From: Hydractinia symbiolongicarpus
Taxonomy: Eukaryota; Cnidaria; Hydrozoa; Anthoathecata; Hydractiniidae
Assembly (NCBI RefSeq): GCF_029227915.1
Contig: NC_079876.1
Location: 12,092,001 to 12,156,000, forward strand
Direction: 5' to 3'
Length of the DNA: 64,000 bases
Part shown: positions 44,960 through 59,048 of the stretch, piece after piece
How positions within the stretch are numbered: the first letter of the stretch is position 1
Layout of the letters: the number at the start of each line of letters is the position of its first letter
The notes under the pieces: generated by a model
Seen by the model: the letters and a program-made list of their open reading frames with translations, nothing else
What the model was told of the DNA's origin: nothing
Database searches by the model: none
Translations under genes and position numbers: made by a program

Positions 44960-45150
44960 TTGTGCCAAGGTTTTTAACTGCGTACCAAGGTTTTTTTAAT
45001 ATATACCGAGTTTTGTAAGTTCGTACCAAGATTTGCAAGCCCGTACCAATTTTTTTAGGGTAACACCAATCTTTCTAAGTCTGTACCAAATTTTGTAAGT
45101 TCGCGCCAAGTTTTTAGAGGTTTGTTCCAAGTTTCCTAAGGTCATACCAT
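44960..45150 (+). repeat. Minisatellite, ~20-22-bp units, about eight copies
   Basis: Units resemble GTACCAAGTTTTGTAAGTTC and vary to GTACCAATTTTTTTAGGGT and GTTCCAAGTTTCCTAAGGTC. They are imperfect but clearly periodic. Non-coding. Confidence 0.8.
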
Positions 45151-48100
45151 GTTCGATACTTACAAAAGAATGTGTAAATTTAGCTAAATGCGCAACTAAG
45201 GTTTAGTTAAATCGATTATGGGAATAAATTTTTCGACTAGCTAGCCAAGAATGACATGGGCTGTAACATTTTTTTTATTGACTGAGTAAGTAAAAGCTGA
45301 AGACCAAGTTTGAAAATGAGGGGAAGCATTTGTTATAAATTTTGTCGTGTTGTAGCTTCTTTCCTTTGATATGGTTTTATCGATAAAAGTATTGCAGGAG
45401 TTAGATAATCATTTCCAATGCTTCTTTAAACCTGTTTTTCGTGCTTGTTTACATTTTAAGCTGCATTCTTTCTTGGCGACGGGCAATATTCGTCCATATC
45501 GGCCCGTCGTCAAAAGCGCTAAACCAATCAGAATGCCTAAAAACCTGTATTTCCCGCTTGCAAAATCCAGTCAGTCAACAAAATGTCCGAACAAATATAA
45601 AAAAACTGATTTTTATTTGTGTTATGAGTGAAACTTTCTTTGACATTTTATGTTAAAATTTTGTAAGGAAAGACCGTATGCAAACTCTCATGGTGGATGA
45701 CGGTGTGCAATACATTAAAAAACGATCTAGTTTTGATCATATATATGTATCTAAAATTTTTCTATTTATTTTGTGAGACTTTGTGGCTAAAAACAAAAGT
45801 TACACAAATTAAATAACTTTTGTTGATTTATTCAGAGGGTTTTACTCATCTCAAACCGTCTTTGTTTTGTTTCAGATTAAAATCAGATTAAAATTTTTGG
45901 TAACCGGCAAAAAAATTGAACTTTGTAGTTATATTTTAATTCTGTATCGTTAACTGTCAATTTTAGGTAAATTGTTGGGAAAGTGACTGTAAAGTTATTT
46001 CGTGTGTTGCAAATTTTGTAATAATCTTTTTTGGATTACATAATGAAAAGTGTTGCTTGAAATAATTTTCAAATGTTTTTTTTTTACTTTTTAGTAAGTA
46101 GCTTTATCTATTTTATTTATTTTTTGTGGGGTGATATTTTCGATCTTATGTGTCCAAAATTTAACTTTCTGTATTGTTTCTTATTGCTACATGTTATACT
46201 TTTGTATCTTTTTCCTGAGAAATACAGTGGATTCTTCCACGGATAAACTAGTCTGTTTTCTATATCGTAGCAGCAAATTTTGAAAAACCAGAAGGTATTA
46301 AATCGAAAACAGCATTTTTTTCATACGTTATCTTAAATAGTAACCTCCGTAGTATTATTTGCCGATCCCTTTCATGATTACAGGGCGACGTTTTATTATT
46401 TTGCGGAATAACTTTACGTAATGTTTGAAAAATTTATCGTGACCCTGACACCAAGATGAGCACACACGTAACATTCATAAGGAGGGTTCTTACTTCAGTT
46501 TGTTATATAGGCGTAATACCCTAAAACTTCAATAACAGCCCGTCATTACCCAGTCCAACTAATCACTCTGCAAGTTTATTTTGGAAAGTAAATTTTAAAA
46601 TCGCCAGTGTAGATAAAACAACCCCGTCGTTACAAGATTTATTGCGGTTAAAAAATAAACCCTTGGTATCACAAGTTAATCGATACGGTTGTCTTATTGA
46701 ATCAACTAAACCAAAGTTTATATGGCAGTAACAAATGTATCTACCTAACTGCATTTACAATAAAAAAAGATGATTTCAAAATTTTGTTGCAGCTAACTGA
46801 GCTACCTAACCGCTAGATACACAATCCACATTTGCAGCTTAGTAAAAATCAAATTGGTGAAGGTAACAGAAAAAGAAATAATGCTTGCTAGGATCAGATG
46901 CTATTTTACCAAACTAAAGAAGTTGTTCCTTGTGTTTTTATTTCAGCTAAAGTTGTTTTAAAAATATTTTTCAAACATACATTGCACCTGAAACACTTTA
47001 ACGTGTTGCGAACTTCACTGAAGGCGCTACATACCGTTTACTTGCACTTAAGCGCTCAATCTGGCGTCTGGATAAATCGGACAATTCGACACTGGGTCCC
47101 CTGCCTAGTCTATTAGGAGTTTCGATTAATGAGAAAAGTATGTGATGAGGTAACTGCAGGACGTTACTCTAGCGTTGGGGGAACACACCTCGTTGTTACC
47201 TGCATTCGACCGATCAGTCAGTAACATAAGCTTATTTATTTCTATATAACATTGTTGGATTGCGCTGTGAAATATATTATGGCTAATATATATATCCCGA
47301 ATGATAATAAAGTTACTAAATACTTTAAAAAATAACAAATCAATTAGTTAGCTTAAGATAATAGCGCCAATGAAACAATGGGTTTGTACAGACGCAACTA
47401 TGTACAGATTTGTTTTCACGCAAACGGACCATGAACATTGCTTACTACGTCATATCAAGAGCTTCAATGTCACTTATTCAGCTTGTACTTTAACTCACAT
47501 TGCACAATGACACAAAAGGAAAAAGATCCGCACAAAGATTCTACCAACGTACTTAAATTTGATTACTTCGAAATAGCAGTTCTTTGGCCTACTTCAAATT
47601 CCAATTCAACTTGAATTCAACAAAAGGATATGCAATAGTTTTTAACGCTTTGCTTTGCTTTTGATTTACTGGAATCATCGCTTCTGTCAATAAAGGGTGC
47701 AGATGAGTCTCTTGATTTCCTAGTTTTATTTAGAAAAACCCTTTTTAAAGTATCCCAGAACTTGGTTAAATCGTGTTTATTTATGTTAATGATGTTTTTT
47801 TATCATTGTTTTTGGCATTTCGTATAGTGTTGGTACAGTAAATATTCTTTTGTTTTTGTAACGATTTTATCGTTCATTCGTGTGATTTTTGATGTCATTT
47901 AATAGCCATTGACAGTGCCAATCTTTAGCACGTTTTACAATTTTTGGTGCATAAGTATTAAAACTGGTTTGAGACCAATTTGCACACATACTTAAGTAAA
48001 CTCAAGCCCAATCAGTATTATTTAGCTTTTCACATAAACGATGTGAATCATATGACTTGTAATTTCGACAAGTAATTGTGCGGGGTAATAAGCGTTCATG

Positions 48101-49019
48101 GGTTTATTTACGAACGCAGCCTACACAAGGGGTCGCTCATGTTTAATGGAAAAACGTCATGCCTTGCAATATTCGATGGTCGATTTGTTAAAATAATATA
48201 TATCAGAGTAGAGAATGTCTTTTGTTGTTCTTGTAGGTTGATTAACAATTTGTTCAAAAACATTTAATTTTATAACACCTTTCATGTTATGATGACTGTT
48301 TTTCTTCGGACGATAAATACTTAAATCTCAAAGGAGTAATGTTTCTAAATTAATATCAATAACCCTTTTTTCAGAGTTGTTTTCAAAACTTTTATTTGTG
48401 TATAACAAGGGGTATGTCCTATCCAAATTTACTCATTACCTTCTTGTTCCAAGTCTGTTCTTCTGATGAATGATAATTTATCGGATACATTGTATACACT
48501 GATACTCTTCTTTTGCCTCCATTTTGTCCGTTTCTTTTCACATATTTGTAACCGAAATCTCATATAAGACATCCACGTACTTCGAACCTTCGTTGACAAC
48601 GTCCATTTCTGAGAGTGTAAGAATATCGAACAAGCCACTTTCGAATAATTCTTTTAAGTTTGTATTGTTATGATGCAAACCCCTGCTGTTTTGGTGAACA
48701 TATAGGGAACAACCCATTTCACATGTTCTGCTGCTAAGTTACAGTAAAGATGACTTATCAATCGGAAATAATGATGACTTTATATTATATTTATATTATT
48801 TTTAACATAACATGCCTCTGTGTCAGATATTATGTTACCAGATTGAAGTGTGACTTTTTATGATCTATGTATGTTTTTATATATATTCATATTTATTTAT
48901 GTGATTTTGTATATATTTATTTATACACATAATTTTAAGTTCTTATGTTGATTTGAAAATTTTAGTAACCAGTGAATCAACATATTTTGGTTTTCACAAA
49001 TTTTTGGATTGTTTATATC
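45151..49019. other. Intergenic, no gene recognised
   Basis: Several short open frames but no domain, signal peptide or splice-supported exon. The segment near 46925-47075 resembles tandem units inside the Helitron at 49.9-50.5 kb (AAGCGCTCA...CTGG). Confidence 0.4.
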
Positions 49020-49158
49020 TCTATAATAATAGCCGTATTCCGTCTGTCTGTCTCTGCGCGGACACCCTGCTAAGTTAGTTATTTTTATCCACTTTGTTGC
49101 AACGGGTAAATATAAAGGACAGGCGAACCCGTGGATTTTTCCACGGGCTAACGACTAG
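49020..49158 (+). mobile_element. Non-autonomous Helitron, array member 1
   Basis: 5' TCTATAATAATAGCCGTATT; 3' hairpin CCCGTGGATTTTTCCACGGG (49128-49147), then CTAACGA and CTAG (49155-49158) before T. The hairpin plus CTAG at the 3' end and TC at the 5' end fit Helitrons. Confidence 0.7.
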
Positions 49159-50594
49159 TCTATAATAATAGCCGTATATTGTCTGTATGTCCGCGAGAGC
49201 CGCGTCCCGTAACGGAATCACGAAATTTTTAAAATGCGCACCAATACCAATTGCGATATATTTTTACCGACTTTGTTTTGACCGCGTGCGCGTAGTATAG
49301 CAATCACGACGCCTGATTCTTAAAAACAATCCAAGATTTTCGCGTGTGAATGAACAAAGGCCATTTTGATTTTGAAAGTAGTCGGTGTGTGGAAGGTTTG
49401 TAGGCCTGTTTGACTTTTTTATCTTTTAAAAACTTTATATTTTTTTAATATTAGTTTTCTCTTTGTTTGCAATGTTAAGATGAATATATTGTCACCTTTT
49501 TTAGCTGCGTACAGATCTGAAACGCACGAGTTTTGGATTTTTGGCTAGGAACGAAGATTTTGCTGGCTAGCTAGCCATCTACAGCCTTACTTATTACTAT
49601 TCTGTATAGCATAAGAGCACTTGTCCTAGCCAATTTATATTTATGTTGAGGATGTAGCCATTTAGTTAGCTATTTGGCTAAAAGTGAAAGTATAAAAATG
49701 CAGTTTGGCTACAACAATATTCTTAAGCAATAATTCTTATGCTAAATGCTGTTAGCTAGCTAGGTGGCTACATCTTTTATTTTTTTCCTGAAAACTTTTT
49801 CTGCACATAAAATGGATGAGCAATTGCTTTAGCTGGAGGGGTAAAGACCCTTGTGTTTTCATTTTAACCGAAGTTGCAATGAAGTGTTTTTGGAAAAGGG
49901 TATTACAGCTATTCAACACTGCTTAACTGTACTAAACGGTTAGTCCAGTGTTAACAACAGACTGTTTTTTGCAAAAAGGTTGTTATGCATATGCGCATGT
50001 CCAAGCGGTTTACCTTTACTAAGGGATCAGCGAACTGACATTTAATTTTTAAACTTTCTCGGGAATCAGGGCTGTACAAATGTGCAACACTGCTTACCTG
50101 GACTAACCGCTCAGCCCGGTGTTACCAATGAACTTTTTCTTGTGTTTTTATTTAAACAAAGTCTGCGAGAAAGTTTTTTTTAAAAGTGTATCATCCCTAT
50201 ACGCGTGTGCAACACCGTTTAACTGTACTAAGCGCTCAGCTCGGTGTCATGATTCATTTTTTTAACTTTCACAAAAACTTATTCCACAAAATAAAATAAT
50301 ATTGACGGATGGTTTTGCTATGGTTGAGTATCAACGGTTTGTAAACTTTGTTTTTATTTTAGCTATCGTTGCGGGAAAGTTATTTTTTGAAAAATACGTT
50401 TCAGTCGCAACACTATAATGGTGTATACGCTTTACTTGATTTATAACATACTGCATACCTGTACTAAAGCGCTCCATCTGATCGTGTGGCGCATTTTACG
50501 GCTGTTATTAGGCGCCCCACAGAGTGTTCACTGCCGGCCCACGCCTTGACTTGTGGCTTACCCCGGCGTTTCGACGCCGGGTTTAACGGGCTAG
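49159..50594 (+). mobile_element. Non-autonomous Helitron, array member 2 (1.4 kb)
   Basis: Begins TCTATAATAATAGCCGTATA directly after member 1. Ends with CCCGGCGTTTCGACGCCGGG (8-bp arms, TTCG loop, 50562-50581), then TTTAACGGG and CTAG (50591-50594). Internal imperfect tandem units of ~150-180 bp (about 49900-50480) carry TGTACTAA(A/G)CG(C/G)T(T/C)AG and CGGTGT. No Rep/helicase coding. Confidence 0.65.
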
Positions 50595-50596
50595 TT

Positions 50597-50792
50597 TCTA
50601 TAATAATAGCCGCATTTTGCCTGTCTTTGCGCGGACTCCCCTATCCCCCCCCCCCCCCCCCCCCCGCTGAGTTAGAAAATCGTACTACGGAAACACGAAT
50701 ATCAAATGTGATATATTTTTATTCACTTTGTTGCCACGGGTAAATTTAAAGGACGAGCGAACCCGTGGATTTTTCCACGGGCTAACGACTAG
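50597..50792 (+). mobile_element. Non-autonomous Helitron, array member 3, with C21 tract
   Basis: Begins TCTATAATAATAGCCGCATT and ends with the CCCGTGGA/TCCACGGG hairpin and CTAG at 50789-50792. Contains an uninterrupted run of 21 C (50645-50665), a possible quadruplex former on the other strand. Confidence 0.7.
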
Positions 50793-50794
50793 TG

Positions 50795-51000
50795 TCTATA
50801 ATAATGGCCGTATATTGTCTGTTTAAAAAGGGTTACCGATATTCCTTTGATCTTTCAGCGAGTTTATAGGAACCAGGGGGTTGTTTAATCGGAAATCTTA
50901 TTATTGATTAAAATAAATTCCAGAAATTAAATTTATTTTTTTAATAATTTAATTACTTTAATTAATTAGCTTTAATTAAATAATAATTAAGTAAACAAAA
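50795..51000 (+). mobile_element. 5' end of a fourth Helitron copy, 3' end not found
   Basis: TCTATAATAATGGCCGTATA follows member 3 by two bases. No matching 3' hairpin with CTAG was found downstream, so the true end is uncertain. Confidence 0.4.
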
Positions 51001-52499
51001 TGAATGCATTATTTTAATACGCCATTTTTAATAATAATTACCCCCGTGAACTCAATCGCCGTTTTCGCTCGGAAGCCACAGAAAACAAATAGGACAGTTT
51101 TGCTGGCAGTTTTATTACTTTGTTTTGACCGCTCTCACCTAGTATACCAATCAAAATGCCTGAAAACCAATCCAAGAATAACATTCATTTCTGAAACAAT
51201 GGAGTCATTTTTCATGTACCATGTCATTCCTCAACTTTCCTAAACACCATGAAACTTGATGAAATGTTTAATCTTGAGATTCATACAGCAGATAAACAAC
51301 CGTTTAAAACAGTTTTCTTAAATTTTGTACTAATTGACCTCTGCTTGTAACAGAAGCCTATTAGTATGAATCAAAAATTAAGAACACTTTGAGCGTAGTA
51401 TTAATACCACACAAAAACAGCATTTTCACAAATCGGAGTAAGTTGAAAATTGATGCACACATTAATTCAATGATATTAAATGATCTTAAAGTCAAAACAT
51501 CAAAAATCAATAATTCTAGCAAGGATGCAATTCGGGACACGTGTATTGGCTTCGCGTAAAAGATTCACAACTGTCTCTTCTTCCGGATACAACGACTTCA
51601 AAAAAGGCACACTTAAAAAAAAACTGAAAATCAACTCAAAATATTGTACATCTATTATTCTTATGGCAAAAAAGTGTAAACACTTAATAATTATAAAATT
51701 AAACTTAATTTTTTCCTTGTTTTTACTTCGAGTTTCAAATAATGTGATTTGCGGCAACATATGTTCAAGGGACATTTCGGGAGATGACATCAAATTGGGC
51801 TTAATCTAAAAAATTAATTATCATATTTTATCGAATTTTACTTAATAAATATCAAATTACTAATTCTCAGCATAGTACAAACAGAATAGGATAAACTTTT
51901 TTTAAAGTGGCAGGTAAGCTTTAACAATCAACGAAGGAGAGTCTAATAAATGACATTTTTTTTCTGATACACAAAGAAACTTAATAAATGAGTGATTAAA
52001 AGATTGTAAAGAGTCGTTGCGGCATTGAAAATAATAGAAGGATATGTCTCTCGTTTAATGCTACTCTTTCACAATCTTTTATCATAATAATAAAAAAGGA
52101 AAAATGGTGAGCTTGGTTTACCAGACTACAAACATAATTATGTTTTTCCTCACGTGTTTGAAAATATTAATATTTTTTTCACTATTGTATTCTTTTCTTA
52201 TCTTTGTTCAAGTACTGAAACGTTTTGCTACAAGTATAAACATTTTTTCTTGCGAAATATTAAATTATAAGGATAATGAAAATGTACGAAACGTGATTTA
52301 TATTTATTTGTATTAAATGTATTTTATTGCACTTTTCGCAAAAAATTCTTCTGAAATTATTATAACGCGTCTGATTTTAAATATATACATTAAAAAATTA
52401 AATTATTTTCTTTTCGGACTACAGGTATGCGTGCCAACAATTTTTCCCCCCAAAAAAGAGAAAAACATCGGGTCTATTATAAAAAATAGACAAAAATAA
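51001..52499. other. Dispersed repeat fragments, no gene recognised
   Basis: The segment 51720-51930 (ATGTTCAAGGG, GAGATGAC(A/G)TCAAA(T/C)TGGG, TTTTACTTAATAA, AGGTAAGCTTTA) recurs at about 57850-58180, so it is an unclassified interspersed repeat. No supported gene. Confidence 0.45.
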
Positions 52500-55400
52500 C
52501 AATACACCTTTCCCGAATTTATATTTTGTAAAATATTGCGTGCATGAAAACGAGGCAAATCTTGGTAAACATTGTTCGCGTTCATATAAACATGGAGGAA
52601 GACAATACTATGAGAGATATTTTGCTTAATAAAATTAAGGAAAATATACATTTAGTCTTTGATGAAACTCAAGAAAAAGTGTGAGGAAAAACATGGAGGG
52701 AATGCCACCGTTCACGATAAAAGAAATTCAAATGCATCGACAAAATAGTGGTAAACAGCACGGTGTGGCAATTATTAAGACTTTGGAGTGTGGCAGAAAG
52801 TTTAGGGATAGATAAATGGATAGATAGATGTGCATATTTTACATGTCTAGCCATAAATATCGAGGGATATACCCTGTCTATTATTTCCAGGAGGGGCCAT
52901 GGCTTAGATGGAGACTCCCAGAGTATTTAATGCTCATTTTGAGCTACGCAGACCCAATTAGGGCCCGCGCTTTACTAGACAACTCCCGGCAACATCCAAC
53001 GGCCCACAAAGTGGGATGAACTATACATATCTGCTGATAGCATTTTCACATCAACAACTACATTTGCTCCAAGTAAAAACAGAATTTTTAAAGATTTAGT
53101 TATGGTCAGCCCTGTAAAAAGTAATGCTGACAAAAAGGTATCCATCTAACGTTATATGATCCTAGAATTAATGATAGTTTGTGTAACATAAATCCAAGAA
53201 TATTAAAACTGCAAGAAGATATGCTTATGGTTGACAAACGGATTGGCTTTACTCATTGTATTAACAGTGCACGAAAAAGAAAAAACAACATTTAATATTC
53301 TAGCTTTCTTGTTCGATCTACATTGTCACACAAACAACTACCATTAGAACATAACATCAAGGTTGTTAGTAATATTAATTAAATACTTCAAATAAATTAA
53401 AACAAAACAAAACACAACCCTATGAGTTTATTGATGTAAATCCTGTATTAATCCCCAAAAATTGAGGTAAATTAAATCAACATTACACACACCTAGCCGT
53501 TCAGTAAAGTCGTTTATAGTATCATCAATTAGTTTTTCTTTAAACATTGAATTCCTCAGTTTTGATAGTTTCTAATTCATCAGGAGTGAAAAAACCAGGT
53601 TGTTCTTCAGTGATCTCAGCAGAATCAGATGAAGAACTTTCATATGTGCATTCAGAATCTGTTTCGACTACTACTGGAATTGCTCTTTTTTCAGACTTTT
53701 TCTTTTTTGTGTTGTATTATTTTCTTTGAACGTAAACATATATGGCACAGAGCCATTGATTAATGTTTTCCGTTCACAACCAGAACCTAGTTTTACACAG
53801 TGTACTTCGAAGTGGACCTCACATACTTTTGTGTTCTTGTTTACTGTGAACACATCACACCTCCTCTTCTACGATATCTTCAAATGATGCTTACCCATTG
53901 TTTTCTCAAACTTGGATCCGATGGAAATCAAAACATTCCAATGTCTGTTTAACTCTGGGTTTATTAAGAGTAGAACTTTTGCATAACAGTACGCAACAAG
54001 AGTTACCAGGTCGAAAGGTCGATATACCTAGATAGATTAAATTATGATAAATCAGGCGCGGATCCAGGGTTTGTCAGATAAGTCGCGTGACTAAGTATAA
54101 ATTTGGCGAAAAATGTTAGCCGAGCGAATAATGTCGACAATCCAGGTGTTGCAGACGGAGCGCGTTAAAAAATCACATGTAATTTATTTACGGCGCAAAG
54201 CCATGGTTCACAGCCCTCTTCATTTTGCCTATGGCGATGTTGACGTCAAAGTTGTGACGTCGCTACCATATAGACTGAGAGGGTTGCAAATTATAGCTTA
54301 CAGATTTTGACAAATACAAAAAGATTTAGCTAATTAGCTATAGCTAGCCAGCTGGCTAATTGTTTTTGTAATATGAGCTTTGAACAGAATTTTCAGCATT
54401 GTGGAGGAGTTCTTTCTCAATTAATATTTGTGTTGGTATTAGAAGTAAAAACTTGGCATCTGGACAACTCTTCGAATGGCTATTAGGAATCAAAGTTTGT
54501 TGAGTGAAAGGTCATGGTAAAATGTATTATACTGCTCAGCATCGTTGGTATTGGTAGGTGATAATTCTCTTGTTGATATTTTGAGAACCTTGACATCCAT
54601 AGAACTTTTCTTGTATCCTTCTTTTTATTCCAAGCATCCTTGTTTTCAATTGCTTTTAAAAACCAAAAGGCAAATATTTTTATATCTGAAAAAAGTTTAT
54701 TCAGATTTTCCCTTTCCCATATTGTTTGTGATATGACTTTTCTCCTGAGGAGGCAGTTAAAGCCGAAGCAATCAACAACTGTACCCCCAACACATGGTCT
54801 CCTTTTTTATCAATACTTGCCTTGTCAACAGTAATAAAGAGAAAAATTAATACGTTTTACCCACAGTTCGCTTGTTACGGTTTCGAACTCTCTTTACACA
54901 GTGTATATTGCCACGCCCATCTATTTTACTTGATGAAGATCAGTTAAAAATTTTATTTTGTTATGAAGGTATTGGTGTAGACTTCAAGCCTTGTTCCAGG
55001 TTGCAACCTTCTTAAGCGAAAGTCGCATTTTCCTATTTCAGCATGCAAAAAAGCAGAAAATTGCCCTTCTTAATTCTTCTTAAAGTTCAAACGAAACTTG
55101 AGTTTAGCCCTATGAATAAACAAATATATCTGAATAAATACATGGGTTGAGGTGTATGTATCATATCACGTGTATGTACATTTCATCTTCATCCTGATCT
55201 TTCCATATTCTTATTGTTTTTGTTATGATTGTGTTATATTTTGCTGTCCATGGCTGGTGTGATCACCTAGTCATGCTGATGAAACCTGATATTGGCAGAA
55301 ACAGCAAGAGTTTATAAATATTGAAATATATTCACAATTGTCTCACTTTATTGTAGTTAATCCCTGTTAATTTAAGTGCTTTTATCTATCTTAAATAAGA

Positions 55401-55708
55401 CGTGTAGGACGGAGAGTTGATTCTTATAAAAAATGTTCTTGGAGATTTTCTTATAGCTTACCGCTTCTTTTCGTCAATTTTATTAATAACTAGATAAATC
55501 GGTAGACAATTTTCGGCAATTTTTGTACCCGCAAAGCTTAAATTAGTGAAAGATTCTGACCCCACCTGCACAATAAAAGATCATTCACAACGCATAAAAG
55601 TATCACACTCACCAGCTGTATTTTTAATGTTTACAAAGTTTACTAAGAAGTGCCTCGTTTTCATGCTGATGATGTAATCGATAATTTAAATTCGGGAAAG
55701 GTGTATTG
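52500..55708. mobile_element. TIR DNA transposon with THAP-domain remnant, 3.2 kb
   Basis: Left CAATACACCTTTCCCGAATT (52500) and right inverted AATTCGGGAAAGGTGTATTG (ends 55708) are exact 20-bp inverted repeats. Similarity continues about 55 bp inward (GCATGAAAACGAGGCA, GTAAAC(A/T)TTG). Inside, a minus-strand THAP fragment and a short plus-strand frame (52693-52815, MPPFTIKEIQMHRQ) are left. No target duplication was evident. A P-element-like or other THAP-transposase element is likely, now inactive. Confidence 0.55.
53671..53880 (-). pseudogene. C-terminal half of a THAP DNA-binding domain
   Basis: The frame reads RCDVFTVNKNTKVCEVHFEV and then NGSVPYMFTF before a basic stretch and a stop. 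C-x-x-HF followed by a VP-x-x-F box is the signature of the THAP zinc finger's second half, the domain that P-element-type transposases use to bind DNA. The first half, with its C-x-x-x-C, is not in frame nearby. Probably a transposase relic. Confidence 0.55.
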
Positions 55709-56808
55709 AGGCAGAAATATGGTAAATATTAACATTTTTTTTTATTTTATTTTTTTTTAGGAACATTTTCCTTCTCAAACTTCTCTTTCCAATGAAATAA
55801 TTTATATTCCAAAGTTTTTCCTAATATTTCAAGGATTAAGTGTTGCAAAACAGTCCAATTCATATATGTTTGTTCTGGCGATCAAATACTCTGTGTATGC
55901 AATGAGTTATGAGTTATGTTTATTAAAATAATCTGACCGTCACTATTGAGATTGAATAAACTTTCGGATTACGCAATATTTATTTTTAAAAAGAGGAGTA
56001 AAAAAGGGTAAGATATATAATTTAGTACTTCGTCATTTCTTTTATTATTATAATTTTTTTTTCCATATCGTGAAAATGTATTCGAAATATCCTCAAATCA
56101 TCACTCATGTTTTTTCCAACTTCTTTCAACGACGAACGACGTTTGCCTCGCTGATTTTTTTCTGTGATATTTTAAGACACGGATATATGTAAAACACAGA
56201 ATAATTAATAAAACTAAAACATTAAGTTAATTGTTGTCTTTTTCGTTTCTTTACCTAGAAGCGCAGCATTCCTCTACCTTTTATGTTTACATGTTTTATT
56301 TTTGCTTCGCTGGCATAAATAGTATCATCTAACCAGATATTAGAGGAGATAAAACTTTTGCCAAAAAGCTACTACCAGGGCATGCATTATGATCGTCTTT
56401 TCTCTTTAAGAATTAGTCACATCTGTTTAATCACTTCATCCCTAGGTTGGCATTTACAGTGTCTGGAGCACGCTGGGTTCTAATCCGCGGATGATATAAA
56501 AAGGCGGCAAATTGATAGCATGGAAATAATTTTTATAATAACCACATGTTACATTACATTTACTTAATGAATAGTCACTAGTTGAACAACCTTTCACTGC
56601 ACAACAACGTGATCGACTTCGTTTTCGAGAGCGAGATTAAAAATTTTCAGCCATTTTTCACCGCGTCAAATTAACTATTCTCAAAGTGTACCTACCGTCG
56701 ATATTTCAGAGATAAAATGTTGCATAATTTGAAGAACGAAAATCGCCAAATATGACACCGGGGTTCGGTGTATTGCTTTTGACATTTTTATATTTTTGTT
56801 ATAACAAA
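55709..56808. other. Intergenic, no gene recognised
   Basis: AT-rich. A box B-like GGGTTCTAATCC near 56478 hints at a SINE fragment but lacks a convincing box A. Confidence 0.35.
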
Positions 56809-56980
56809 CTAGTCGTTAGCCCGTGGAAAAATCCACGGGTTCGCCCGTCCTTCAAACTCACCTGTCGCAACAAAGTGGACAAAAATATATCTCATTTGGT
56901 ATCAGTCCGCATTATAAAAATTTCGTAATTCCGTTACGGGACGCAGGACACACAGACAAAATACGCCTATTATTAAAGAG
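56809..56980 (-). mobile_element. Non-autonomous Helitron copy
   Basis: On the minus strand it starts TTTAATAATAGGCGTATTTT, carries TGTCTGTGTGTCC, and ends with CCCGTGGATTTTTCCACGGG, GCTAACGA and CTAG (56809-56812). Confidence 0.65.
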
Positions 56981-58498
<1,518 letters not shown>

Positions 58499-58900
58499 GC
58501 CTAAAATACACGGTAAGGTTAAACGGACCGTTTAAATGTAAGAGAAAAAATCTATTTTCGGTTTCATAAGGTTTTTTAAAATTTGGACATGTTCAATTTT
58601 GCTAAGCTTTTTTATTGAAATTAACAGAATGATTATTGAGCTACTGTTTAAACTAAAGATTTGAGCGTAGTTTTTCGGTTTCTATTCACAGTGCTAGTTC
58701 GCTTTTTTTCTGCTGCTATAGCAATAATCACAATGAAGGATATACGTGTTTTCTTTTATTTGGTATTTATTTTTAAATTTTTTTTTTAAAAAAACCTATA
58801 CATTTTAACACGTGTAGACAGGTGTATTACCTGCCACTAAACTTATAACGTGTTTCTTACAACCAAAAGGTCCGTTTAAACTTACCGTGTAGTTTAGCCT
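58499..58900. mobile_element. TIR MITE, ~400 bp
   Basis: Left GCCTAAAATACACGGTAAGG and right, on the minus strand, GGCTAAACTACACGGTAAGT continue into TTAAACGGACC on both sides (about 30-bp inverted repeats, few mismatches). No coding capacity. Confidence 0.7.
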
Positions 58901-58912
58901 TTACGGAAGATA

Positions 58913-59048
58913 TCTATATTATAATGTCCGTATACGTCAGTTTGTCTGTCACGCAAAATGGTAGCTTAGCTACGCAATAGCGAGAAGCACGCAATGCGGT
59001 ATAAAAAGGACGGGCGACCCCGTGGATTTTCCACGGGCTAACGACTAT
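58913..59048 (+). mobile_element. Non-autonomous Helitron copy
   Basis: TCTATATTATAATGTCCGTA start, GTCTGTCACGC, hairpin CCCGTGGATTTTCCACGGG, GCTAACGA and a changed terminus CTAT. Confidence 0.6.

Noticed and set aside
55271-55304. Second hammerhead candidate (CTGATGA ... GAAAC)
   Set aside because: No stable stem II between the two core blocks, and no UH cleavage triplet after GAAAC.
56440-56500. tRNA gene or SINE
   Set aside because: Has a box B-like GGGTTCTAATCC but no proper box A or cloverleaf.
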